64,000 nucleotides of DNA from Bacteroidaceae bacterium (GTDB lineage: Bacteria; Bacteroidota; Bacteroidia; Bacteroidales; Bacteroidaceae). The stretch spans positions 1 to 64,000 of the forward strand of contig JAFUHF010000021.1 in the NCBI GenBank assembly GCA_017468985.1. The letters run 5' to 3'. The first letter of the stretch is position 1; each line of letters opens with the position of its first letter. Position numbers and translations under genes: made by a program. Positions 53,116 to 61,673 of this stretch are shown here, one piece after another. The notes below the pieces were generated by a model that worked only from the letters and a program-made list of their open reading frames with translations, did not search any database and had not been told where the DNA came from.

Positions 53116-53748
53116 CTACTTCTTTTCCTTCCACTTTCCCTTGCAGTGGTCGCCCTGGCCATGACCACAGCAAGGCATGTTCTCCTTCGGCGCAACATTG
53201 TCCGAGGAGCAGCAATCGGAAGCATTTGTTTTCAGGGCAATTATGTCAGGACAGCGTTGCAGGTCAGCATAGAGTCGAGCCATGGCATCGCCTTCGTCCG
53301 TGGAAGGTTCAAACGTTCCACAATCGGCCACAGCAATAAGACCCTCCTCCTTCAGGTCAGTTGAAACCACCACGAAACCCTTCTCGTCGGCCATATTGAA
53401 CACATAGGCCAGCGTATCTGGAGCTTCAGCCGTAGCACCCTCTCCTGCCACATTCTGCACCACGGCCCTCAGTCCGTCAGGCAAGTTCAGGCTCCATACG
53501 GCAGCCTCACCTTCGGTAGCCTCATCGTCACTATTGAGCAGTACCACTGCGCCCTGCGCAATGGTCAAAGCCTCTGAGTAAGACCGCCTTGCTGCGGCAT
53601 CTTGCATCTTAGCCATGGTTTTACTGCATCCGCTGCATCCTTCTTGTTTACCTTGTTTTCCACTGCACGAAGCAGCCAGCACACCCAAAACCAATGTCAC
53701 CATGGGCATCCATTTTCTAAAACTTTTCAATCCCATTTTTATCTTCAA
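53116..53748 (-). CDS. Lipoprotein resembling the Spi/C10-protease propeptide, with Cys/His-rich tail
   Basis: A 210-residue lipoprotein (start 53748; Met at residue 5 is an alternative). The lipobox is VLAASC near 28. After a short Cys-rich linker, RRSYSEALTIAQGAV and then DTLAYVFNMADEKGFVVVST and GLIAVADCGTF follow the order of the propeptide of streptopain/interpain-type (C10) proteases and of the stand-alone inhibitor Spi. No C10 catalytic domain is attached and none lies in the window. The C-terminal 35 residues are unusual: CCSS, MPCCGHGQGDHCKGK, with several Cys and His that could bind metal. It may be an envelope-anchored protease inhibitor or a decayed protease; I favour the first because the frame is intact. 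It is monocistronic, with a promoter box at 53798-53805. Confidence 0.65.
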   Translation of the reverse strand: MKIKMGLKSFRKWMPMVTLVLGVLAASCSGKQGKQEGCSGCSKTMAKMQDAAARRSYSEALTIAQGAVVLLNSDDEATEGEAAVWSLNLPDGLRAVVQNVAGEGATAEAPDTLAYVFNMADEKGFVVVSTDLKEEGLIAVADCGTFEPSTDEGDAMARLYADLQRCPDIIALKTNASDCCSSDNVAPKENMPCCGHGQGDHCKGKWKEKK

Positions 53749-53797
53749 TGTTTAACCGATTATTCCGATAATCCGTCAGTTGACTCCTTATCCTCCG

Positions 53798-53805
53798 CAA
53801 AAGTA
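53798..53805 (-). promoter_or_regulatory. TAnnTTTG promoter box for the Spi-like lipoprotein
   Basis: TACTTTTG on the minus strand, 50 nt ahead of the start. Confidence 0.4.
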
Positions 53806-53883
53806 CGAATAAGTGAGTGAAATGCAAAATGAAAAACAAAGTTTTACATCTATGTTTATCCAAACGGAATTAACTTATCTGTG

Positions 53884-54240
53884 TTTCTGCAAGCCGGTTG
53901 CTGAAGCAATGTTAAAAAACTTCGTCTCTGCAACCTGGTTGCCGAAGCCGCGTTAAAATATTGACCTCTGCAACCTGGTAGAAATCGCCGTGCTGGGAGC
54001 ACAGCTTCTGCAGCCTGGTGGAAATTGTCTCGCTGGGAGCACGGCCTCTGCAACCTGGTGGAAATCGTCTCGCTGGGAGCACGGCCTCTGCAACCTGGTG
54101 GAAATCGTCTCGCTGAGAGCACGGCTATTTCCACCTGTTTGCAGACCCAATGTTAAAAATCTTCATGTCTGCAACCTGGTTGCCCAACGAATGTTAAAGT
54201 TTCTGAGCTCCGCAACCTGACGGAAATACCCTTTCCCAGC
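53884..54240. repeat. 40-bp tandem repeat, about nine copies of two alternating types
   Basis: The motif CTCTGCAACCTGG recurs at 53884, 53925, 53965, 54005, 54045, 54085, 54125 (divergent), 54166 and 54207, 40-41 bp apart. Central units continue GTGGAAATCGTCTCGCTGGG and then AGCACGG; the outer units instead continue with GCCGAAGC-like sequence and a TGTTAAAA block. The unit is not a multiple of three. It lies in the 761-bp gap between the Spi-like gene and folD; the rest of that gap (54241-54509) shows no gene. Confidence 0.85.
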
Positions 54241-54509
54241 GAACAAGCAGCTGCTCCCTTAAGCGTAGGGGAGCTCCGCGAAGCGGTGAGGGGTATGAAC
54301 CAGCGGAAAGGAACAAAAACAACGGCAAAGAACAAAGCCATTGCACCAAGTGCAGCAATCTCTCTCAATTGTCAATTCTCAATTTTCAATTATGCAAATG
54401 GAGTTACCGACAATTATAGAAATATCGGTCAACAGAATGCCATTGACCATGAGTCAATATAAGCACATCTGATGACCGATACTTAGATGGCACAAGGGGA
54501 AAGAAAGGC

Positions 54510-55394
54510 TTACTCCCCTGTGTAGACAGTGCGCTGAGCTGCGAGGAGGGTGTTCTGCATGAGCATGCAGATCGTCATGGGTCCCACGCCGCCGGGGACG
54601 GGCGTGATGTAGGAACAAAGCGGCGAAACTTCGTCGAAACGAACGTCGCCGGAAAGGCGGAAGCCACTCTTGCGCGTAGCGTCGGGCACGCGCGTGGTGC
54701 CTACGTCAACTACGGCGGATCCGGGCTTCACCATATCGGCCGTTACGAAGCCGGGCTGGCCTATGGCGGCTATGAGGATGTCGGCCTGGCGGCATTCTTC
54801 CTTCAGATTCTGACTACGGCTGTGGCAAACGGTGACAGTGGCGTCGCCATACTGCTTTTGCATCATGAGCTGGGCCATGGGTTTGCGCACAATATTGCTG
54901 CGGCCGAGGATGACGCATTTTTTTCCGCTGGTTTCCACATGATAGCGACGCAACAGTTCCAGGATGCCCTTGGGAGTGGCCGAGATAAAGCACGGAAGGC
55001 CTATGGCCATGCGCCCAACGTTGATGGGATGGAACCCGTCGACGTCCTTGCGGTAATCAATGGTTTCAATGACTCGCTGTTCGTTAATATGGCGCGGCAA
55101 TGGAAGCTGCACAATGAAGCCGTCGACGGTTGGGTCGTCGTTGAGCTCCCTTACCTTGCTGAGCAAGGCTTCTTCGGTAACATCGTCTTCGAACCGTATC
55201 AGGGTAGACTGGAAACCACACTCGCCACAGGCCTTTACCTTGCCGGCCACATAGGTTTCGCTTCCTCCGTCGTGGCCTACGAGTATGGCTGCAAGATGGG
55301 GGCGGCGGCCGCCGGCACTTACGATGCTGTCTACCTGCGCGGCTATCTCTGCCTTGATGGTGGCCGCGGTTGCTTTTCCGTCAATAAGAATCAT
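54510..55394 (-). CDS. folD: Bifunctional methylene-THF dehydrogenase / methenyl-THF cyclohydrolase
   Basis: A 294-residue folate enzyme interconverting 5,10-methylene-THF and 10-formyl-THF with NADP+. The catalytic Lys is in [14 protein letters not shown] (about 60), substrate motifs are [11 protein letters not shown] and [14 protein letters not shown], the cofactor loop is [15 protein letters not shown], and [10 protein letters not shown] closes the active site. Normal length. It lies 65 nt after ffh on the same strand. Confidence 0.96.
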   Translation of the reverse strand: MILIDGKATAATIKAEIAAQVDSIVSAGGRRPHLAAILVGHDGGSETYVAGKVKACGECGFQSTLIRFEDDVTEEALLSKVRELNDDPTVDGFIVQLPLPRHINEQRVIETIDYRKDVDGFHPINVGRMAIGLPCFISATPKGILELLRRYHVETSGKKCVILGRSNIVRKPMAQLMMQKQYGDATVTVCHSRSQNLKEECRQADILIAAIGQPGFVTADMVKPGSAVVDVGTTRVPDATRKSGFRLSGDVRFDEVSPLCSYITPVPGGVGPMTICMLMQNTLLAAQRTVYTGE

Positions 55395-55459
55395 GATGGG
55401 ATGTTATGGGTTATGGAAATGATTGGTGAAAGTAAAAATCAGGCAAGGGATTGGGCCCA

Positions 55460-56797
55460 TCATCTTTTGGGCATGCGTCCCTGCATTCCTTTCATCATGT
55501 TGCTGAATTTCTTGTCGGTCACCATCTTCATCATTTTACGCGTTTGGTCAAACTGCTTTAAAAGACGGTTTACGTCCTGAATCTTGGAGCCAGAGCCGGC
55601 CGCAATACGGGCACGCCTGCTCTGATTCAGACACGCCGGGTTGGCACGCTCGTATGGCGTCATGGAGTAGATGATAGCCTCTATGCCTTTGAACGCATTA
55701 TCGTCGATGTCAATATCCTTGATGGCTTTGCCCACGCCGGGTATCATTGAGGCGAGCTCCTTGATGTTACCCATTTTCTTGATTTGCTGGATTTGGCCTA
55801 AAAAGTCGTTGAAATCAAACTTGTTTTTTGCAATCTTCTTTTGCAGGCGGCGTGCTTCTTCCTCGTCGTACTGCTCCTGGGCCCTTTCTACGAGCGAAAC
55901 GATGTCGCCCATACCCAGTATACGGTCGGCCATACGCTCAGGATGGAACACGTCGAGTGCTTCCATCTTTTCTCCGGTTCCGATGAACTTAATGGGTTTG
56001 TCAACCACGGTCCTGATACTCAGGGCGGCTCCACCGCGCGTATCGCCGTCGAGTTTCGTGAGCACTATGCCACTGAAGTCCAGGCGGTCGTTGAATTCCT
56101 TTGCAGTATTGACTGCGTCCTGACCCGTCATGGAGTCTACGACGAAAAGGGTCTCATCAGGATGGAGTGCGGACTTCAATTCAGAGATTTCCTGCATCAT
56201 CTGCTCGTCTACGGCCAGACGACCGGCTGTATCGACGATCACCAGGTTATACTCTTTCTGTTTGGCTTCGCGAATGGCGTTCTGAGCGATTTCCACAGGA
56301 TTCATGTTGCCCTCTTCGGTGTATACGGGCACCCCCACGGTTTCGCCTACCACTTTCAGCTGCTCTATGGCTGCCGGACGATACACGTCGCAGGCCACGA
56401 GCAGGGGGCGGCGGTTCTTTTTGGTCTTCTGCCACTGCGCCAGTTTGCCGGAGAAGGTGGTCTTTCCGGATCCTTGCAGGCCTGACATCAGTATGACGGA
56501 CGGACGGTTTTCCAATACGAGGTCGGACGCAGTGCTGCCCATAAGGCGTGCCAGCTCGTCGTGAACGATTTTTACCAGCAGCTGCCCGGGTTTCACGGCC
56601 GTGAGCACGTTCTGGCCCAGCGCTTTCTGTTTTACTTCGTCGGTGAATGCCTTGGCCACTTTATAGTTCACGTCGGCATCGAGCAGCGCACGGCGTATGT
56701 CCTTAAGGGTTTCGGCTACGTTTATTTCTGTGATTCTTCCTTCTCCCTTCAGGGTTTTGAAGGAACGTTCCAATCTTTCGCTAAGATTTTCAAACAT
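55460..56797 (-). CDS. ffh: Signal recognition particle GTPase Ffh
   Basis: A 445-residue SRP54 homologue that binds signal peptides and 4.5S RNA and docks at FtsY. The N domain is about 1-90. The G domain has GLQGSGKTT (about 107-115), DTAGRLAVDEQ and TKLDGDTRGGA. The M domain, about 300-445, is Met-rich with the RNA-binding RRARIAAGSGS motif. A TAnnTTTG box precedes it at 56826-56833. Confidence 0.97.
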   Translation of the reverse strand: MFENLSERLERSFKTLKGEGRITEINVAETLKDIRRALLDADVNYKVAKAFTDEVKQKALGQNVLTAVKPGQLLVKIVHDELARLMGSTASDLVLENRPSVILMSGLQGSGKTTFSGKLAQWQKTKKNRRPLLVACDVYRPAAIEQLKVVGETVGVPVYTEEGNMNPVEIAQNAIREAKQKEYNLVIVDTAGRLAVDEQMMQEISELKSALHPDETLFVVDSMTGQDAVNTAKEFNDRLDFSGIVLTKLDGDTRGGAALSIRTVVDKPIKFIGTGEKMEALDVFHPERMADRILGMGDIVSLVERAQEQYDEEEARRLQKKIAKNKFDFNDFLGQIQQIKKMGNIKELASMIPGVGKAIKDIDIDDNAFKGIEAIIYSMTPYERANPACLNQSRRARIAAGSGSKIQDVNRLLKQFDQTRKMMKMVTDKKFSNMMKGMQGRMPKR

Positions 56798-56825
56798 AAT
56801 GGACGTAATATCAGGATTTGGACTG

Positions 56826-56833
56826 CAAAAGTA
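56826..56833 (-). promoter_or_regulatory. TAnnTTTG promoter box for ffh
   Basis: TACTTTTG on the minus strand, 29 nt ahead of the ffh start. Confidence 0.4.
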
Positions 56834-56909
56834 CGGAAAAAATACGGCAATCCTAAGAAAAAATTCAAGTTATCTGGGTTCTGGCAGGGACCGATGCCTG
56901 CGAAACGGA

Positions 56910-57797
56910 TTAAAACACTACTTCCAGACCGTCGTAAGCAGCCTTCAGGGGTGCAGGCAGCCGGGCGTCGAGTTCCTTTTGCGTACCGTGTAGCGTACGC
57001 GCCATGTGGGTAAGATAAACGGCCTGCCCTTGGCGCGGCACGTAGCGCTTGGTTTCGGTCAGCACCCTCACGGTGCGCTCTACGGTGGCCACGCTGGAGT
57101 GGGTAAACAGTCGGAAATCCACCTCGTGGTCCATGCCCATCGTAGCTTCCATGATGATTCCGGTGATGGGGCGGCCCTTTTTGTGGGCATCGATGCCTAT
57201 CATGCGTGTGGCTACGGCCGGAAGACCACCCGTATCCGTGGCGTAGAGCAAACGGGTGGTGCCTTTTTCTATGAGATAGATGAGCGTCTGTTCCAGCAGG
57301 TAGTTTGTGGCGTGATTGCCCGGCAGGGGCGAAAGAGTGATGTCGCCAAGGGTAATTTGCTGTCCGATGCACACGGGCAGTATCAGCGGAGGCTCCACTC
57401 CAAGCTCTTTTGCAGCTTTGGCAAAGTCGGCTACTGCGCGGTCGTACCAGGTTTGGCTCAAATACACCTTCTTGAGGCCCAATTTCAGTGCCGCCGAGGC
57501 ATTATAATGGTCGGAATGCGAATGCGTATAGAAAATCACCTCCGGCTTGGTGCCCTGGGGCAGCATGTCTTCGTCGGTGGGCGTAAAGTCAATCAGTATG
57601 CGCCCGTCCACCAGTATGCTGGACAAGCGGCGGTGCTCTCCGCGCTCATCGCGTCCGTTCCAGTCTGCTGCTCCGGTGCCAAGGAAGCGCACGTGCAGTC
57701 CGTCGTCACCACCTTCGGGCGCGAGTTGCGCCCAGCCCTTCTGCGTGGTGGCCAGCATGGCCGAAGCCGCCACACCCATAAATGTACGTCTGTTCAT
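56910..57797 (-). CDS. MBL-fold metallohydrolase with Tat-type signal
   Basis: A 295-residue metallo-beta-lactamase-fold protein. The N-terminus MNRRTFMGVAASAMLA has the twin-arginine pattern RRxFM, so it may be exported folded with its metals. Metal ligands are in THSHSDHYN (91-99), with later His in PGNHAT, an Asp in ATDTGG and a final His in THMA. The order resembles the PhnP/RNase Z-like branch that cleaves phosphodiesters, but an exported member is unusual and its substrate is unknown. It is monocistronic, with a promoter box at 57823-57830. Confidence 0.85.
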   Translation of the reverse strand: MNRRTFMGVAASAMLATTQKGWAQLAPEGGDDGLHVRFLGTGAADWNGRDERGEHRRLSSILVDGRILIDFTPTDEDMLPQGTKPEVIFYTHSHSDHYNASAALKLGLKKVYLSQTWYDRAVADFAKAAKELGVEPPLILPVCIGQQITLGDITLSPLPGNHATNYLLEQTLIYLIEKGTTRLLYATDTGGLPAVATRMIGIDAHKKGRPITGIIMEATMGMDHEVDFRLFTHSSVATVERTVRVLTETKRYVPRQGQAVYLTHMARTLHGTQKELDARLPAPLKAAYDGLEVVF

Positions 57798-57822
57798 CTG
57801 TCGTTTACTTTAATCTATACTG

Positions 57823-57830
57823 CAAAATTA
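57823..57830 (-). promoter_or_regulatory. TAnnTTTG promoter box for the MBL gene
   Basis: TAATTTTG on the minus strand, 26 nt ahead of the start; a TTG lies 16 nt upstream (57847-57849), shorter than consensus. Confidence 0.4.
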
Positions 57831-57894
57831 CGCAGATTTCTGCTTCCAAACCACTCCCGTGCTGCAAAAAAGCATCACCGCCGGCCCAAAAGGC

Positions 57895-57929
57895 AGGGCC
57901 GCGCCCCGGATGTTCCAAGGCGCGGCCCT
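57895..57929 (-). terminator. GC-rich hairpin after the 133-residue gene
   Basis: An 11-bp perfect stem (AGGGCCGCGCC / GGCGCGGCCCT) with a 13-nt loop starts 12 nt beyond the stop and is followed on the minus strand by GCCTTTTGG. It is likely a terminator despite the weak T-run. Confidence 0.6.
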
Positions 57930-57940
57930 CTGACGGTGAC

Positions 57941-58342
57941 TCAGAGTCCCAGATGCTCAAACAATACCGCTACGGCGTCGCCCTCATAGCATTTCATGTC
58001 AGTAATGGGCGATGTCATGAGATCGGAATAGCGAAACAGCTGCACGGCGGCAAACTTACGGTCAGCGCTCACGCAGGCCTCCATGTGGGTGTTGCCTATT
58101 TGCGACGGCTTCACTCCGGGCAGCGTAGCGGCGGCCTCAAGGAGCATTTCCGGTGCGTAGCTGAGCAGCCGTTCCAGCTGTTTGCTGGCCTCGGGGGCAT
58201 AGTCTACGCTGTAGACTTCAAGTGGGCTTCCCGTAGGCTGATAAACGGCCTTTGCGCGCAGGCCGAAGAGCGACTTTTCTATTTTAATATCGTGGTGCAT
58301 GGAGAGAGCCGTGGCCATCTCCAGATTTTTGAATTGTGCCAT
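57941..58342 (-). CDS. Hypothetical cytosolic protein, 133 residues
   Basis: No signal peptide or membrane helix. Predicted mixed alpha/beta; segments such as SLFGLRAKAVYQPTGSPLEVYSVDYAPEAS and FAAVQLFRYSDLMTSP suggest a compact single domain. I do not recognise a family. It is monocistronic with a strong GC-rich hairpin after it, and codon use matches its neighbours. Confidence 0.65.
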   Translation of the reverse strand: MAQFKNLEMATALSMHHDIKIEKSLFGLRAKAVYQPTGSPLEVYSVDYAPEASKQLERLLSYAPEMLLEAAATLPGVKPSQIGNTHMEACVSADRKFAAVQLFRYSDLMTSPITDMKCYEGDAVAVLFEHLGL

Positions 58343-58454
58343 AAATCTTAAATGTGTTTTGTGTTGAAAATAATGGAATGGTCAGGGCACGATGTGCCCC
58401 TCCAGGCCTCGGGCTGCGTCCGGGACCTGCATCATAGCTAAAAAAAAGCCGTGG

Positions 58455-58871
58455 CTAACATCGCAGGTGCCTCAATGCGAAAACATAGTATTCGCACGAG
58501 GCTGGCCGACAAAAGGGCGCTTTCTCTGAGCGCACTTTTGCAGCCAATCGCAACTGGCGTGGATGGTACAGAAACGTAAAGCCCCATCTCAGCAGGGTGC
58601 GGCCCGACTTCTGGCCTACACAGGGGAGCAGACGAACGGGTCGCTCGCTGCAAATGCGGTGAGCTTCCTGTCCGTCAGTCAGGATGGCCTGAAGCCGGTT
58701 GTGGCCATAGGAACGGCTGTCGTACAGAGCGTCGCAGGCTTCGCGGCTTTCACTTGCCACTGCGGCTGTGGGGCCATCTCGCCGAAAGCTGAAACTACGC
58801 CCGTCCCATTGCTGCCCTGCGAGGAGCAGCATGAACCACAACAGGAAGTAGCAAGACCTTTGGCGCAGCAT
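58455..58871 (-). CDS. Small exported protein of a Bacteroidales-specific type, function unknown
   Basis: 138 residues when started at ATG 58871, which gives a clean signal peptide (SCYFLLWFMLLLAG); the open frame extends to 58928. After the signal come DALYDSRSYGHNRLQAIL, ICSERPVRLLPCVGQKSGRT and, at the very end, CEYYVFALRHLRC. I recall small Bacteroidales exported proteins with the same plan: an NRLQ segment, a CxxRPVRLxP segment and a C-terminal YYVxALRxxxC. The repeated Cys pairs suggest disulfides. No function is known to me. The match is from memory and not from a search. Confidence 0.55.
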   Translation of the reverse strand: MLRQRSCYFLLWFMLLLAGQQWDGRSFSFRRDGPTAAVASESREACDALYDSRSYGHNRLQAILTDGQEAHRICSERPVRLLPCVGQKSGRTLLRWGFTFLYHPRQLRLAAKVRSEKAPFCRPASCEYYVFALRHLRC

Positions 58872-59167
58872 GATCGTGAATGATGGGTTGCTTTCTGGCC
58901 GCGAAGTTACGAAGAAGTGAGCAATCAAGCTTGCTTACGGATGCACAAATTCTTCATCCGCTCCTCCGCCATTCTGCCAGCCCCCTCTGCCTCTCTCCTG
59001 CCCCATTCGGCCACGGGCCGCTTGGGGCGCGGATTGACGAGTGGGCATGTCAAGTGGGCGCATTGCCGGTTTAAAAAGAGGATGCTCCTTTGCATTTTAA
59101 CCCACGGGCCCCATCAGGTTTAAAATATCTGGCGTAACTTCGCGGTGTTAATAATCAAGGTTTCCTC
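58872..59167. other. Intergenic region ahead of the MATE gene
   Basis: Contains no supported gene. TAACTTCG at 59135-59142 is one base off the TAnnTTTG promoter box and could serve the MATE gene 25 nt downstream. Confidence 0.4.
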
Positions 59168-60514
59168 ATGGCCATCAACACTTCGTTTACAGAACTTGGC
59201 ACTCAGCCTGTGGGCAAACTCCTCGTGAAATATGCCACTCCGGCCGTTATTGCCATGACGGCCTCGTCGCTCTATAATATTATTGACGCCATTTTCATTG
59301 GGCAGGGCGTTGGTCCGCTGGCCATTGCCGGCATTTCGCTTACGTTTCCCGTCATGCAGGTCACAGCTGCCTTCGGTGCCATGATCGGTGTGGGAGCATC
59401 CACGCTTTTGTCTGTAAAACTGGGTGAGAAGGACTACGATACGGCGCGAAAAATCCTTGGAAACGTTCTGGTACTAAACATTGTGATGGGACTCGGCATC
59501 GGGCTGCTTATGCAGCTGTTCCTGAATCCCATTCTCTACTTTTTTGGCGCCAGCGACGATACGGTAGGCTACGCACGCGACTTCATGCGCATCATTCTGG
59601 CAGGCAATGTCGTAACCCACCTCTATTTGGGTCTCAACTCGCTGCTGCGGTCGGCCAGCCATCCGCGCGAAGCCATGATGGCCACCATTTATACGGTCCT
59701 GATCAATCTGGTGCTCGCACCGCTCTTCATTTACGGCTTCCGATGGGGCATTCAGGGCGCGGCGTGGGCCACGGTGCTCTCCCAAACGCTGGTTTTGTTC
59801 TGGCAGTTCAAGCTGTTTAGCAATCCGGAGGAATTTTTACACTTCCAGCGCGGCACTTACCGGCTCAACCGCAAAATTGTGACTCAAAGTTTCGCCATAG
59901 GCTTGTCGCCGTTCTTAATCAACCTCTGCGCCTGCCTCGTGACGGTGGCCATCAACTGGAGCCTCTCCCACTATGGCGGCGACATGGAAATTGCTGCTTA
60001 CGGCATCCTCAACCGTCTGGGATTCTTCTTTTTCATGATTATTATCGGTATCAATCAGGGTATGCAGCCCATTGCCGGCTATAATTACGGTGCACAGCAG
60101 TACGGAAGGCTGCGCGAGGTCTTGATTAAGGCCATCATGGCGGCCACAGTGGTATGCATCATTGCTTTCGTCATCGGCTTCTTTTTTCCGGCCCTTTCGG
60201 CGCGTGCTTTCACCACCGACGGGGAACTCATCGCCCGTGTGGTCCACGCCATGCCCATCTATTTCGTTACTTACCCCATCATTGGCTTTCAGGTGGTCAC
60301 CACCAACTTCTTCCAGAGCATTGGCATTGTGAAGAAAAGCATCTTCCTCTCCCTGTCGCGCCAGCTCATCTTCCTTTTGCCCCTCATGCTACTCCTGCCG
60401 AAGTATTATGGTGTGGATGGCATCTGGTACTCCATTCCGGCAGCCGACATTCTGGCCACGTTTACCACGGCCTACCTCCTTTACATGCAAATACGCAAAT
60501 TCAACAGGTTCTGA
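59168..60514 (+). CDS. MATE family efflux transporter
   Basis: A 448-residue inner-membrane exporter with twelve helices in two homologous halves, antiporting drugs or metabolites against Na+ or H+. FTELGTQPVGKLLVKYATPAV leads into the first helix; IGQGVGPLAIAGISLTFP and the half-two match GINQGMQPIAGYNYGAQQYG are family hallmarks. It starts a plus-strand run with a cytidylate-kinase-like gene 32 nt later. Confidence 0.93.
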   Translation: MAINTSFTELGTQPVGKLLVKYATPAVIAMTASSLYNIIDAIFIGQGVGPLAIAGISLTFPVMQVTAAFGAMIGVGASTLLSVKLGEKDYDTARKILGNVLVLNIVMGLGIGLLMQLFLNPILYFFGASDDTVGYARDFMRIILAGNVVTHLYLGLNSLLRSASHPREAMMATIYTVLINLVLAPLFIYGFRWGIQGAAWATVLSQTLVLFWQFKLFSNPEEFLHFQRGTYRLNRKIVTQSFAIGLSPFLINLCACLVTVAINWSLSHYGGDMEIAAYGILNRLGFFFFMIIIGINQGMQPIAGYNYGAQQYGRLREVLIKAIMAATVVCIIAFVIGFFFPALSARAFTTDGELIARVVHAMPIYFVTYPIIGFQVVTTNFFQSIGIVKKSIFLSLSRQLIFLLPLMLLLPKYYGVDGIWYSIPAADILATFTTAYLLYMQIRKFNRF

Positions 60515-60546
60515 CGTTTCCACTCCTCTTTTTAACAGTTCACACC

Positions 60547-61167
60547 ATGCCTCAAGAAACATTTGCCGTGTGCCTCGGACGCCAAATTGGCAGTGGCGGT
60601 CACACCATTGCTCTGGAAATTGCCAAGAAATTAAACTTGCATTTCTACGATAACGACCTCATCCACCTTGCCGCAGCCGAATGCGGATTCAACAAGGAGC
60701 TCTTTGAGCACAAGGATGAGGAAAGAACCTACCTGCGCTCTTTCTTTACCAATTTTATTCCCTTCATAGGTCAGTCGGACTTCTACCGCAACCAGGTGGA
60801 TGAGGAATCACTCTTTGCCATCCTGAGCCAGACCATCAAGGAACTCTCCGAACAATACAACAGCATCTTCGTAGGCCGCTGCGCGGAGTACATCCTTCGC
60901 CATAAGCCCAAAATGACGAGCATTTTCGTCTGCGCCGACATGCCCGACCGCATCAGCCGCGTGAGCAACGATCAGCACATCACGCCAGAGGCCGCTCGCA
61001 AACTGATTCTCGCTAACGACAAGCGCCGGGCGTCGTTCCACAATTTTTACAGCGAAAAGCACTGGGGCGAGGCCGACACCTACGATCTGTGCATCAACTC
61101 CAGCAAGCTGGGGATGGAAGGAACCGTGGATTTCATCATTGACTTCATTCAGCAGCGCATAAAATGA
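60547..61167 (+). CDS. Cytidylate-kinase-like protein
   Basis: A 206-residue P-loop kinase fold (AAK6/cytidylate kinase-like family). The start at 60547 is preferred; the open frame upstream lies inside the MATE gene. LGRQIGSGGHTIALEIAKKL (about 9-28) replaces the classic GxxxxGKS/T with GSGG, as is typical of this family, and FVGRCAEYIL is also conserved. The substrate is unproven; these proteins often sit beside MATE genes. The stop overlaps the next start by 4 nt. Confidence 0.88.
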   Translation: MPQETFAVCLGRQIGSGGHTIALEIAKKLNLHFYDNDLIHLAAAECGFNKELFEHKDEERTYLRSFFTNFIPFIGQSDFYRNQVDEESLFAILSQTIKELSEQYNSIFVGRCAEYILRHKPKMTSIFVCADMPDRISRVSNDQHITPEAARKLILANDKRRASFHNFYSEKHWGEADTYDLCINSSKLGMEGTVDFIIDFIQQRIK

Positions 61168-61673
61168 CCCGAATTGGCCTTCTCTCTGATACACACGCCT
61201 TTTGGGACGAACGCTATGCCCAACACTTTGCCGACGTGGACCAAATATGGCATGCCGGCGACATTGGCTCCATGGAAGTGGCCCGGAAACTGGCTGAAAT
61301 CTGCCCCCTCAAGGCTGTTCACGGCAACATTGACGGCGGCGACATGCGCCGCATGTTTCCCGAGACGCTCCGCTTCCGCTGCGAGGACGTGGACGTGCTG
61401 CTCAAGCACATTGGCGGTTATCCCGGACACTACGACCGCAGCATTATTGCCTCCCTGCAGACGCGGCCGCCCAAGCTCTTCATCAGTGGACATTCTCACA
61501 TTCTGAAAGTGCAGTATGATCCCCACTTTCAGCTGCTCCACGTCAATCCTGGCGCCGCAGGCATACAGGGATGGCAGAGGGTCAGGACATTAGTGCGTTT
61601 CGTCATCGACGGAACGAACATTCGCGACCTTGAAGTGATTGAACTGAGCCAACCGGCTCCCGATTTCCTTTAA
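61164..61673 (+). CDS. YfcE-type metallophosphoesterase
   Basis: A 169-residue calcineurin-like phosphodiesterase. Metal ligands are all present: DTH (9-11), WHAGDIG with Asp near 33, GNID near 54, GHSH near 113, and a second His before NPGA. It is cytosolic. The ATG overlaps the stop of the preceding gene (ATGA), so the two are probably cotranslated. Its stop overlaps the convergent menA stop by 4 nt. Confidence 0.9.
   Translation: MTRIGLLSDTHAFWDERYAQHFADVDQIWHAGDIGSMEVARKLAEICPLKAVHGNIDGGDMRRMFPETLRFRCEDVDVLLKHIGGYPGHYDRSIIASLQTRPPKLFISGHSHILKVQYDPHFQLLHVNPGAAGIQGWQRVRTLVRFVIDGTNIRDLEVIELSQPAPDFL

Noticed and set aside
53856..54134. 92-codon minus frame through the 40-bp array
   Set aside because: The unit is 40 bp, so the frame shifts between copies; open by chance.
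54004..54240. 40-bp repeat considered as a CRISPR array
   Set aside because: Units are contiguous with no unique spacers, and no cas genes are present; the same holds for the 42- and 43-bp arrays.
57006..57989. 327-codon plus-strand frame opposite the MBL gene
   Set aside because: Antisense to a gene with intact metal motifs and runs into the intergenic hairpin; composition is not protein-like.
60154..60546. N-terminal extension of the cytidylate-kinase-like protein
   Set aside because: Lies within the MATE gene in another frame; the P-loop follows the inner Met at the expected distance.
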